Assembly (NCBI GenBank): GCA_016213695.1
Contig: JACQZV010000123.1
Location: forward strand, 1-53,712
From: Acidobacteriota bacterium
Lineage (GTDB): Bacteria; Acidobacteriota; Vicinamibacteria; Vicinamibacterales; UBA2999
Direction: 5' to 3'
Length of the DNA stretch: 53,712 nucleotides
The notes beneath the pieces were generated by a model. That model did not search any database and was not told the DNA's origin. It saw only the letters and a program-made list of their open reading frames with translations. Each line of letters starts with the position of its first letter. Positions within the stretch are counted from its first letter, which is position 1. This document shows, piece after piece, positions 19,533-28,326 of the stretch. The translations under genes were made by a program, and so were the position numbers.

Positions 19533-21059
19533 ATGGCTTCGTCCTTTCGCGACAGCGTGCTCACGCTCATTGTCCGCACCTCGACCGATCTGCCGCCGGA
19601 CGTCCGTGCGGCCATGACAGCGGCGAAGGCCGCCGAAACGCCCGGGACCCAGTCGGCGCAGGCGCTGTCGATCATCGCGCAGAACATCGATCAGGCCGCC
19701 GAGTGCGAAGGCGCCATCTGCCAGGACACCGGCATGCCGACCTTCGAGGTGAAAGCGCCGGTCGGCGCCAACCAGATCGTGATGAAGCAGGAGATTCGCG
19801 ACGCGGTCGCCGAAGCGACCAGGCGCGGAAAGCTGCGTCCGAACTCCGTCGATTCCATCACCGGCGACAATTCCGGCACCAACCTCGGGCCCGGCACGCC
19901 GATCGTGCACATCGAGCAGTGGGAGCACGACGATATCGAAGTGAAATTGATCCTCAAGGGCGGCGGGTGCGAGAACATGAACGCCCAGTACTCGCTGCCG
20001 GCGGATCTCGCGGGGCTGGGGCGCGCCGACCGCACGCTCGAAGGCGTGCGCGCGTGCATCCTGCACGCGGTGTGGCAGGCACAGGGGAAGGGATGCGCGC
20101 CGGGCGCGGTCGGAGTGTGCGTCGGCGGCGACCGTACCTCCGGCTACGTGCACGCGAAGGAGCAGCTGTTCCGCACGCTCGACGACGTCAATCCCGACCC
20201 GCGCCTCGCGCAGCTCGAAGCCTCGATCATGGGCGAGGTCAACAGGCTGGGGATCGGCGCGATGGGCTTCGGCGGCCGGACGTCACTGATCGGCTGCAAG
20301 ATCGGCGCGCTGAACCGTCTGCCCGCCAGCTTCTTCGTGTCGGTGGCGTACGACTGCTGGGCGTTCCGTCGCCTTGGCGTCGTGCTCGACGGGGGCACCT
20401 CGGCCATCAAGCGATGGCTCTATCGCGATCCGGCCACTCCGGTGGCCGCCATGGCCGACCAGGCCGGCTTTCAGCGCACCGGGCGCGAGGTCGCGCTGCG
20501 GACGCCGCTGACGGAGGCACAGGTGCGCGCGTTGCACGTCGGCGACGTGGTCCTCGTGTCGGGCCGCGTGTACACGGGCCGCGACGCGGTGCATGCGTAC
20601 CTGATGAAGCACGAGCCGCCCGTCGACCTGCGCGGGTCGGTGCTGTATCACTGCGGGCCTGTCGTGGCCAGACAGGGTGAGGGATGGACCGTGACGGCGG
20701 CCGGACCGACGACCAGTATTCGCGAGGAGCCCTACCAGGCCGACATCATCCGCCGCTACGGCGTGCGCGCGGTGGTCGGCAAGGGCGGGATGGGCGCCAA
20801 GACGCTCGCCGCGCTGAGGGACGCAGGCGCCGTGTATCTCAACGCCATCGGGGGAGCGGCGCAGTTCTACGCGCGAGCCATCGACCGCGTTGAGGGTGTA
20901 TCGCTGATGGAGTTCGGGACGCCCGAGGCGATGTGGCATCTGCACGTGACCGACTTCCCGGTCATCGTGACGATGGACGCGCACGGACGCAGCCTGCATA
21001 CCGATATCGAGCAGGCGTCCGCCGCGGAATTGGCGGCGCTTGGCGCCGCGCGCGCGTAA
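19533..21059 (+). CDS. Class I fumarate hydratase
   Basis: CQDTGMPTFEVKAP, GGGCENMNAQYSLP, GPTTSIREEPYQADIIRRYGVRAVVGKGGMG; alpha and beta regions in one chain. Confidence 0.93.
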   Translation: MASSFRDSVLTLIVRTSTDLPPDVRAAMTAAKAAETPGTQSAQALSIIAQNIDQAAECEGAICQDTGMPTFEVKAPVGANQIVMKQEIRDAVAEATRRGKLRPNSVDSITGDNSGTNLGPGTPIVHIEQWEHDDIEVKLILKGGGCENMNAQYSLPADLAGLGRADRTLEGVRACILHAVWQAQGKGCAPGAVGVCVGGDRTSGYVHAKEQLFRTLDDVNPDPRLAQLEASIMGEVNRLGIGAMGFGGRTSLIGCKIGALNRLPASFFVSVAYDCWAFRRLGVVLDGGTSAIKRWLYRDPATPVAAMADQAGFQRTGREVALRTPLTEAQVRALHVGDVVLVSGRVYTGRDAVHAYLMKHEPPVDLRGSVLYHCGPVVARQGEGWTVTAAGPTTSIREEPYQADIIRRYGVRAVVGKGGMGAKTLAALRDAGAVYLNAIGGAAQFYARAIDRVEGVSLMEFGTPEAMWHLHVTDFPVIVTMDAHGRSLHTDIEQASAAELAALGAARA

Positions 21060-21143
21060 CAAGGCCGCGCGCACGGCCTAAGATACGGTATGTCAACGAG
21101 TTAGGACGGGCCCCCGTGCTTGCCCGGGAGCGACGGCGGAGCA

Positions 21144-21149
21144 TATAAT
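21144..21149 (+). promoter_or_regulatory. -10 TATAAT upstream of the IscA-type gene
   Basis: TTGCCC (21120-21125), 18-bp spacer, TATAAT; then an AGGAG RBS, i.e. a leadered gene. Confidence 0.5.
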
Positions 21150-21173
21150 CGAGCCACAGGAGCTTCAGAGACG

Positions 21174-21497
21174 ATGATCAATGTGTCCCCGACAGCGGCG
21201 TCGAAGATTAGCGAACTGCTTACCGAAGAGGGCAAGACGGGCAGCGGCCTGCGGGTGTTCGTGCAGGGCGGCGGCTGCTCGGGGTTCCAGTACGGCCTGA
21301 TGATCGAGGAAGGCGGCGGCGATCTGGACCAGGTGTTCGAGTCGAACGGCGTCAAGCTGTACGTCGACCCGGTCAGCGTCAGCTACCTCAAGGGCGCCGA
21401 GGTCGATTTCGTCGAGACCGTCACCGGCGGCGGATTCACCATCAAGAACCCGAACGCCGTGTCGACGTGCGGCTGCGGCCAGTCGTTCAACGTCTAG
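21174..21497 (+). CDS. HesB/IscA/ErpA family iron-sulfur assembly protein
   Basis: GGCSGFQYGL ... STCGCGQSF conserved cysteines. Confidence 0.93.
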   Translation: MINVSPTAASKISELLTEEGKTGSGLRVFVQGGGCSGFQYGLMIEEGGGDLDQVFESNGVKLYVDPVSVSYLKGAEVDFVETVTGGGFTIKNPNAVSTCGCGQSFNV

Positions 21498-21537
21498 GCA
21501 GCCAGCGGTCACAGGGCTTTTCTCCGTTTGACCTGAC

Positions 21538-22518
21538 GTGACCACGACCCTTTCGGAACTGACCCGTCTGAAGCCGACGGGCGGCAAGCGGTCGAGCAAA
21601 CGGGAGCAGATCGTCAACGTCTTCCTGCGCCAGGAAGGGCACCTCAGCGCCGACGATCTGGTCGATCTGATCCGCCGCGAGGATCAGCGCATCAGCCGCG
21701 CCACCGTCTACCGCACGCTGCAGTGGATGGTGGACGCCGGTATCGCGCGCAAGGTCGACTTCGGCGAGGGCCGCTTCCGGTTCGAGCACTCCTACCGGCA
21801 GCCGCGGCACTTCCACCTGATCTGCAAGACGTGCCACCGGTCGTTCGAATTTCTCAGCTCCGACATCGAAGCGCTCGTTGAGGAAGTCGCATCCGCCCGC
21901 AGCTTTTCCGCGTCGCAGAGCGTCGTCCAGATCTACGGCACGTGTGAGGAGTGCCGGACCGGCCGGCAGCCGAGCGCGGTCGACGGACACAAGGACCTGC
22001 TGTTTGCCCGCGACGCCCTGCGCATCGCGATCGCCACCGAGCGCAGCGGGCTCGAGTTCTACGGCCGCGCGGCCCGGATTACGCGCGATCCCCGCGGCCG
22101 GAAGGTCTTCGAGGATCTCGCGAAGGAAGAGAAAGAACACCTGAGCAAGCTCACCGCGCGGTACAACGAGCTGCTCCAGCGCGATCCGCAGCTCGAGTCG
22201 CGGCCCACGTTTCTCTTCTTCAAGGGCGCGGCGCACGGCCTGTTCGCGGAGGGCGCCGATCGCCTGGCGCGCGGGGTCAACGACCAGCAGGCGCTGCTCA
22301 TCGGCATCCGCTGCGAGCGCGGGTCGCACCGGTTCTTCAAGAAGTACGGCGAGCGCTTCGAGGATTCCGAAGGCAAGCAGATCTTTCTCGAGTTCGCCGA
22401 CGAGGAGCGCCAGCACCTCGAGCTCCTGATCCGGGAGTACCGCGCCCTCGTCAAGCGGCAGGGCCACCGGCGGCGCCCGGGCCGGCCCGGCTCATCGGCG
22501 GCGCGCGCCGCGCGGTGA
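21538..22518 (+). CDS. Fusion: N-terminal Fur-family regulator plus C-terminal rubrerythrin/ferritin-like diiron domain
   Basis: Fur part: RISRATVYRTLQWMVDAGIARKV, HFHLICKTCHRSFEF, CEEC. Ferritin-like part: ATERSGLEFY...EEKEH...CERGSHRFF...DEERQH (two E / ExxH sets). Single uninterrupted frame. Confidence 0.9.
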   Translation: MTTTLSELTRLKPTGGKRSSKREQIVNVFLRQEGHLSADDLVDLIRREDQRISRATVYRTLQWMVDAGIARKVDFGEGRFRFEHSYRQPRHFHLICKTCHRSFEFLSSDIEALVEEVASARSFSASQSVVQIYGTCEECRTGRQPSAVDGHKDLLFARDALRIAIATERSGLEFYGRAARITRDPRGRKVFEDLAKEEKEHLSKLTARYNELLQRDPQLESRPTFLFFKGAAHGLFAEGADRLARGVNDQQALLIGIRCERGSHRFFKKYGERFEDSEGKQIFLEFADEERQHLELLIREYRALVKRQGHRRRPGRPGSSAARAAR

Positions 22519-23360
22519 TCCCTCGACGGGCTCGGGCCCGCGTCGATCTCCACCTCCATACCACGGCGTCAGACGGCCGGTGCACGCCGCGCGAGCTCGT
22601 CGATCGCGTGTCGGACGCGGCGCTCACCGTGATGGCCGTGACCGACCACGACACGACCGCCGCGGTGGCCGATGTGCAGGCGCGTGCGCGCAGTCACGGC
22701 ATCGAGGCGATCAGCGGGATCGAAATCACGGCCGTCGAGGACGGCCGCGACATCCACGTCCTCGGCTACTTCATCGATCCGCTGCACGAGGCGCTTCAGA
22801 CCTTCCTGGCTGTGCAGCGGCAGGCGCGCCTGACGCGGATCGAGGCGATCGGCGTGCGGCTGGCCGAGCTCGGCATGCGGGTGGACGTGCGGCCGCTCGT
22901 CGAAGCGGCCACCGCGCAGCGCGGACGTTCGGTCGGGCGGCCGCTCGTCGCGCGCGCGCTGGTGGAGGCGGGCTACGTCGCCGACACGAGGGAGGCCTTC
23001 GACCGGTGGCTCGGCCGCGGCTGTCCCGCGTTTGTCGCGCGCGCCGGCGCTACCCCCGAGGTGGTCATCGGCGTCATTCACGAGGCGGGTGGCATCGCGT
23101 CGATCGCGCATCCAGGCAAGGCAGACCTTGCCGCGCGGATCCCGTCGCTGGCTGCCGCCGGACTGGACGCCGTGGAGGTGTTTCATCCCGACCACGACGA
23201 TTCCCTGGTCGCGCTGTACCTGCAGATCGCGCGCGACCTTCGGCTGTGCACGAGCGGCGGGTCCGATTTTCACGGCGATCCCGCCCACGGCCGGTCGCCC
23301 GGGTCGGTGACGCTTCCGCCGGAGGAATGGGATCGGTTGCGGGCGCATGGCCACCGGTGA
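22515..23360 (+). CDS. PHP-domain phosphoesterase (TrpH/YciV, RNase AM-like)
   Basis: VDLHLHTTASDGRCTP, VTDHDTTAA, GGIASIAHPGK, GSDFHGD. GTG overlaps the upstream stop (GTGA). Confidence 0.9.
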   Translation: MIPRRARARVDLHLHTTASDGRCTPRELVDRVSDAALTVMAVTDHDTTAAVADVQARARSHGIEAISGIEITAVEDGRDIHVLGYFIDPLHEALQTFLAVQRQARLTRIEAIGVRLAELGMRVDVRPLVEAATAQRGRSVGRPLVARALVEAGYVADTREAFDRWLGRGCPAFVARAGATPEVVIGVIHEAGGIASIAHPGKADLAARIPSLAAAGLDAVEVFHPDHDDSLVALYLQIARDLRLCTSGGSDFHGDPAHGRSPGSVTLPPEEWDRLRAHGHR

Positions 23361-24072
23361 GCCGGTCATCGATCTGCGCGGTGTCGTCAAACACTACGGC
23401 GGCCTTCGCCCCCTGCGCATCGAGCGGCTCGTGCTGCGGCAGGGTGAGACTGTCGCCCTCCTCGGGTTCGACCAGACGGCTGCCGAGGCGCTCGTGAACC
23501 TGGTGACCGCGGCGACGCTGCCCGATGAGGGCGACGTCGATATTTTTGGCGCGCCGACCAGCCGGATCGGCGATGCGGATGGCTGGTTCAGATCGCTCGA
23601 CCGTTTCGGGATTATCGGCTCACGCGCCGTGCTCATTGATGAGCTGACGGTGGAGCAGAACCTGGCGCTGCCGTTTTCGTTCGCGCTGGACGACATACCG
23701 CCCGACGTACGGCGGCAGGTCGATACGCTCGCCGACGAAGTCGGAATCCTCTCCGGCACGCGGCAGACGCCGATGGCCGCCGCCGACCCGATGATGCGAA
23801 TCCGGGTGCGGCTTGCCAAGGCGCTGGCGCTCGATCCGCGTGTCCTGCTCGCCGAGCACCCCTCCGCCGCCGTCCCGGCCGCGGACGCCGCCCGGCTGGC
23901 CGCCGATCTGAAGGCCGTGGCGCGGCAGCGCGACCTGGCGATGCTCGTCCTGACGGCGGATCCCGCGTTTGCCGCGGCCGCCTGCGACCGCGTGCTGATG
24001 GTTCGTCCTGCCACGGGGGCCCTGGCACCCACCGCGGCGTGGCGACGCTGGTTCGAGCGACACGACGCCTGA
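23347..24072 (+). CDS. Degenerate ABC-type ATPase domain protein
   Basis: ABC layout (IDLRGVVKHYGGLRPL..., VLIDELTVEQNLALPF, VRLAKALALDPRVLLAEHPSA), but Walker A reads GFDQTAAEA and there is no LSGGQ. Confidence 0.75.
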   Translation: MATGEPVIDLRGVVKHYGGLRPLRIERLVLRQGETVALLGFDQTAAEALVNLVTAATLPDEGDVDIFGAPTSRIGDADGWFRSLDRFGIIGSRAVLIDELTVEQNLALPFSFALDDIPPDVRRQVDTLADEVGILSGTRQTPMAAADPMMRIRVRLAKALALDPRVLLAEHPSAAVPAADAARLAADLKAVARQRDLAMLVLTADPAFAAAACDRVLMVRPATGALAPTAAWRRWFERHDA

Positions 24073-24266
24073 GGGACATCGGTCGGCTCAGCGCGTCAGT
24101 GTGGGGGATTGGGGAAAGCGGCCGTACACACCAGAGCGCGGCAGCGCGACGATACACGCAACATTGGGGAAACTGCGGCGGAGCGTGCCGCCCTGCGCGG
24201 GGCAGGGTGGCGGCATGGCAGCGACGCGTCTTCTCCCGGCCCCTCGAGGGGCCGGGCTGGATGAGG

Positions 24267-24473
24267 TCAGCTTTCGATCAGGCGAACATCTCCTGCGCGG
24301 GGTCCCTTCGTGGATTCCTCCGACTGGAAGTCCACCCGCTGCCCTTCCCGAAGCAGCTCAAATACCGCGCCGCGTACTGCACTGCGGTGGAAGAAATGCT
24401 CGATGCCGCCTTCATCGCGAATGAAGCCGAATCCCTTGTCGATGAGCAGGCGTGCGATAGTCCCGGTTGGCAT
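24267..24473 (-). CDS. Cold-shock protein (CspA family)
   Basis: TGTIARLLIDKGFGFIRDEGGIEHFFHRSAV. RBS GGAGGA upstream. Confidence 0.93.
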   Translation of the reverse strand: MPTGTIARLLIDKGFGFIRDEGGIEHFFHRSAVRGAVFELLREGQRVDFQSEESTKGPRAGDVRLIES

Positions 24474-24497
24474 AGCCGTGTCCTCCGATGCGCGTCA

Positions 24498-24517
24498 GCC
24501 TGGGGAAAATCCCAGGC
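24498..24517 (-). promoter_or_regulatory. csp leader hairpin GCCTGGG-ATTTTC-CCCAGGC
   Basis: Perfect 7-bp stem about 11 nt upstream of the csp Shine-Dalgarno (minus strand). Confidence 0.45.
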
Positions 24518-24628
24518 GCTCCATGAACCGCTGGTGAGCGAAGAATGAAGCCACCACAAGAAGCAGGCGGTCCAGTGCGCACCGGCGCCCTGAAGCGCGG
24601 CCAGTGTAGGAACTCCGGACATGGAAGT

Positions 24629-24650
24629 CAAGGAGTGCCAGAACTCCTTG
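24629..24650. repeat. Inverted repeat CAAGGAGT-GCCAGA-ACTCCTTG
   Basis: Perfect 8-bp arms in the csp/MocA divergent intergenic region. Confidence 0.7.
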
Positions 24651-24699
24651 CATATGTGCAAATTGCGCCCGTCGAACGATCCCGTTACGATTCTGCACA

Positions 24700-25311
24700 A
24701 TGGTTACGGCCATCGTTCTAGCCGCCGGCGAGTCGAAGCGGATGGGGCGTCCCAAGGCCCTTTTGCCCGATCGTGAGGGCCGGCCGTTTGTCGCCAGGCT
24801 CGTGCGGGCATTTGCGGCGGCTGGGGTGGACGACGTCATCCTCGTGACCGGCACTCAGCACGCCGCCATTGCCGCCGCGGTGGCCGCCGACGCCCCGCTG
24901 GTTTCCCCCACCATCCTGATCAACCCGGACCCGGCGCGCGGACAGTTGTCGTCGCTCTGGATTGGACTCGAGGCGGCCGCCCGGCCCGGTCTGGAGGCGG
25001 TGCTGGTGACGCCGGTCGACATCCCGATGGTGCGGCCGTCGACCATTCAGCAGGTCGTCGAGGTCTGGAGGACCACACGCGCGCCGATTGTCCGGCCGGC
25101 GGTCGGGGCGCGTCACGGCCATCCCGTGCTGTTCGACCGTGCCGTGTTCGATGAACTGCGGCGTGCGCCGCTTGCTGATGGCGCGCGCGCCGTCGTGCAC
25201 GCGCACGCCGACTCGCTTGTGAACGTGCCGGTAGACGACGAGGGGTGTCTCGTGGATGTGGACACGCCCGCGGACTACGACGCGCTGATCAGGCGCTCGT
25301 CAGGCGCCTGA
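24700..25311 (+). CDS. MobA/MocA-like nucleotidyltransferase (molybdenum cofactor cytidylyltransferase-like)
   Basis: IVLAAGESKRMGRPKALLP, VTPVDIPMV, RHGHPVLF. Confidence 0.88.
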   Translation: MVTAIVLAAGESKRMGRPKALLPDREGRPFVARLVRAFAAAGVDDVILVTGTQHAAIAAAVAADAPLVSPTILINPDPARGQLSSLWIGLEAAARPGLEAVLVTPVDIPMVRPSTIQQVVEVWRTTRAPIVRPAVGARHGHPVLFDRAVFDELRRAPLADGARAVVHAHADSLVNVPVDDEGCLVDVDTPADYDALIRRSSGA

Positions 25312-27459
25312 CACGGCCTCGATGGTGACGAGCGCGTTGTAATCGGGCTCGAGCGACTCCGGATCGATCGCCGATCCAGACAGCAGGACGTTGCCTTCCG
25401 GCCAGTGCACTTCGACGTTGCCCGGCCTGATCTCGGACGCCTTGAGGCGGCCTTCGAAGGTTCCGGACGTGGAGCGCAGTCGAACGGGCTGGCCGTCATG
25501 CAGGCTGAGCCGCTCCAGGTCGTCCCGGCTGATGAACACGTCGTCGCGCCGTGCGCCGGTCAGCGGGTCGACGTCGCGCTGGACGATGGAATTGAACTGC
25601 TTGCCGCGGCGGGTGGACAAGGCGAAGCGGGCTTCTTCGCGCCGCGCGCGTCCCGCCTGAACCGGCGCGAAGTACGCCCTGCCGTCGGAGGTGGCGAAGC
25701 GCCCGTCCGCGTAGAGAACGGGGCCGCCCCACTGCACGTGGTCGCCTTTGGCTCGCAGCGTGTCGATGCCGGCATACAACGGGATGGCCCTGGCGATCTC
25801 CCGCCTGATCGCGTCAGCGTCGGCACACCGGATCAGGTGAGCGTCGGCGGGCCTGACGCGCGCCATCACCTCGCCGAACACCTCCCACTCCGGCCTCGCG
25901 GTGCCGACGCGACGGCCCGGTATTTCGGGCGAGAAGATGATCCGGCGCTCAGTCGAGGTTTCCGTCACGCCGCCCGGCGACTCGTACCGCGTCGTCGCCG
26001 GCAGGATGAGCACGTCGCCGTCGCCTTCGACCAGCATCGAGGAAGACAGGACGATATCCTGGTGGACCCGCAACCGCGGCCGCCGCAGAGCGCGGTGGGT
26101 CCGTGCGGCGTCGGGAAGCGTCTCGAGGAAATTGCCGCCGACAATCCAGAACGCGTCGATCTCGCCGTCTGCCGCGTGCTCGATCATCTCCGGCGCCGCC
26201 CAGCCCTTCTGCGGCGGGACGGGAAACCCCCACACGCGCGCCCAACGGTCTGCCGATGCGGCATCGACACCCGGCGCGCAGCCGACCTCTGCGCCGCCCT
26301 GCACGCCCGAATGACCGCGGATGGGCACGAGGCCCCGGTGCGGACGGCCGGGCAGTCCGCGCGCCAGGCCGACGTTGACGAGCGCTCTGATCGTCTCCAC
26401 TCCGTGCGCATGCTGGGTGAGCCCCATCGACCAGACGAGCACGGCGTTGGGCCGCTCGACGACCAGCGCGGCGAATGCCTGCATCGAGTCGCGCGTGGCG
26501 CCGCTCTCGCGCTCGAGGGCGTCCCACGATGAGGCCAGCGCGCGGGCGCGCGCGTCCTCGAAGCCCGACGTACGGTCCCGCACGTACGCCTCGTCGATGC
26601 CGCCGGCTTCGACGAGCGCGCGCAGCACGCCGACGAGAAAAGCCAGGTCGCCGCCGGTGTGCACGTCGAACCAGTGGTCGGCGAACCCGGTGCCGAACAC
26701 CGCACTCTTCGCGATGGAAGGCACCCAGTAGCGCGCGAGACCCGGTTCCCGCAGCGGGTTGACCACGGCCACCTGCGCGCCGTTCTTCTTCGCGTGGTAC
26801 AGGTACTTCATGGTCACGGGCTGGTTGTTCGCCACGTTGGACCCGAACAGCACGATGAGGTCGGCGTGGAGCCAGTCGGCGTAGCTGCAGGTGGAGGCGC
26901 CGTAACCCAGCATGGACTTCATGGCGACGGTCGATGCCGCGTGACACAGGCGCGCGGAGTTGTCCACATGGCTGGTGCCGTAAAAACGCGCGGCCTTCTG
27001 AGCCGCGTAGTACACCTCGTTCGAGATGCCCCGGGACGTCAGGTAGAAGGCCGTCCGCGATGGCTCGATGCGGCGAAGCTGGGCCGCGATCATGTCGAGC
27101 GCTTCGTCCCAGCCGATCACGCGGAAGCCGCGGTCGCCCGGGCGACGCAGCATGGGATGCGGAAGGCGCCCGAGCGCGCGCAGTTCCTGTGACGATCGGG
27201 CCTCGAGCGGCGCGACGTCGGCCAGCACGGCCGGGTCGAGTGGGGGAGCCGTATTCAGCCGCAGCAGTTCGAGCCGCACCATGCAGAGGTGGGTGCCGGG
27301 GATGGTCCAGTCCGCCAGGCCAGACGTGCCGAGGGCGCATCCGTCGCAGACGCCGTTGCTCAGAATGCGCCACGCAAACGGCAGCGAATCGCGGTTGTCC
27401 CACGCGATCCGGAGCATCTCGCGGTAGTGGTGCGGCTTCTGCTGTCCGATGCCGAACAT
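25300..27459 (-). CDS. FdhF/YdeP family molybdopterin oxidoreductase
   Basis: GQQKPHHYREMLRIAWDNRDSLPFAWRILSNGVCDGCALGTSGL...; RGISNEVYYAAQKAARFYGTSHVDNSARLCHAAS; C-terminal molydopterin-binding domain. Confidence 0.9.
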   Translation of the reverse strand: MFGIGQQKPHHYREMLRIAWDNRDSLPFAWRILSNGVCDGCALGTSGLADWTIPGTHLCMVRLELLRLNTAPPLDPAVLADVAPLEARSSQELRALGRLPHPMLRRPGDRGFRVIGWDEALDMIAAQLRRIEPSRTAFYLTSRGISNEVYYAAQKAARFYGTSHVDNSARLCHAASTVAMKSMLGYGASTCSYADWLHADLIVLFGSNVANNQPVTMKYLYHAKKNGAQVAVVNPLREPGLARYWVPSIAKSAVFGTGFADHWFDVHTGGDLAFLVGVLRALVEAGGIDEAYVRDRTSGFEDARARALASSWDALERESGATRDSMQAFAALVVERPNAVLVWSMGLTQHAHGVETIRALVNVGLARGLPGRPHRGLVPIRGHSGVQGGAEVGCAPGVDAASADRWARVWGFPVPPQKGWAAPEMIEHAADGEIDAFWIVGGNFLETLPDAARTHRALRRPRLRVHQDIVLSSSMLVEGDGDVLILPATTRYESPGGVTETSTERRIIFSPEIPGRRVGTARPEWEVFGEVMARVRPADAHLIRCADADAIRREIARAIPLYAGIDTLRAKGDHVQWGGPVLYADGRFATSDGRAYFAPVQAGRARREEARFALSTRRGKQFNSIVQRDVDPLTGARRDDVFISRDDLERLSLHDGQPVRLRSTSGTFEGRLKASEIRPGNVEVHWPEGNVLLSGSAIDPESLEPDYNALVTIEAVSGA

Positions 27460-27463
27460 CGCG

Positions 27464-28306
27464 TCACCTCACCCGGGCTGGATGCGTATACACGTTGAAG
27501 CCGCCATCCCGGACGAAGCCGACGAGCGTCACGCCGACGTGGGCGGCCAAGTCGATCGCGAGCGTCGTGGGGGCGGACACGGCGGCGACGACGGGAATAC
27601 CGGCCAGCGCCGCCTTCTGCACGATCTCGAACGACGTGCGGCCGCTGACGCAGAGGAGCCGGTCCGAGAGCGGGAGCGCGCGGCCGAGCAGCCGGCGCCC
27701 GATGACCTTGTCGACCGCATTGTGGCGTCCGATGTCTTCGGCGGCGTCTTCGAGCCCGCCGTCGGCCGTGAACAGCCCGGCCGCGTGAAGGCCGCCCGTA
27801 CGGTCGAACACGCCCTGCGCCTCGCGCAGCCGGGACGGCAGGGCCCCGAGCGTCGCGGCGGCGACGCCGATGCGTGAGTCAATCGCCGGGGTGTCGGCGC
27901 GAACCGCTTCGATCGTCAATCGTCCACACATCCCGCAGGAGGCGTTGGTCATCACCTGCCGGCGATGGCTCAGCAGCTCGTCGAGCGCTGCTTCCCGGCC
28001 GCCCGCGAGCGTGACATCCAGGATGTTGTCGGGATGCTCAGCCGACGGGTGAGGGCACCGCTCGATCGCGGCAAGGTCGTCCGCTCCTGTCAGCACCCGC
28101 TCGGAGAAGAGGAACCCGGCGGCGAGTTCGCGGTCGGCGCCCGGCGTGCGCATGACGACGGCGAACGCGCGTCCGTGCAGGCGGATCTCGAGCGGCTCCT
28201 CCGTCGCCGCGAGGTCGCGGTCGGTCGTGCGGACGCCGTCGCGCAGGCGGACGACGCTCACGTCGCGAAACTCGTCCATCGAACGCGCTATGTTACTCTC
28301 AGCCAC
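27464..28306 (-). CDS. fdhD: FdhD family sulfurtransferase
   Basis: TNASCGMCGRLTIEAV; EDIGRHNAVDKVIG; SGRTSFEIVQKA. Confidence 0.95.
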   Translation of the reverse strand: MAESNIARSMDEFRDVSVVRLRDGVRTTDRDLAATEEPLEIRLHGRAFAVVMRTPGADRELAAGFLFSERVLTGADDLAAIERCPHPSAEHPDNILDVTLAGGREAALDELLSHRRQVMTNASCGMCGRLTIEAVRADTPAIDSRIGVAAATLGALPSRLREAQGVFDRTGGLHAAGLFTADGGLEDAAEDIGRHNAVDKVIGRRLLGRALPLSDRLLCVSGRTSFEIVQKAALAGIPVVAAVSAPTTLAIDLAAHVGVTLVGFVRDGGFNVYTHPARVR

Positions 28307-28326
28307 GATCTTCGCTGGAGGCTCGC

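Noticed and set aside
21079-21104. TAAGAT-ACGGT-ATG TCA ACG AGT TAG, a possible leaderless 4-codon minicistron before iscA
   Set aside because: Too short to distinguish from chance; the clear iscA promoter (TATAAT 21144) lies downstream.
23347-24072. Functional ABC exporter ATPase
   Set aside because: Walker A, signature and Walker B motifs are all degenerate and no permease is adjacent.
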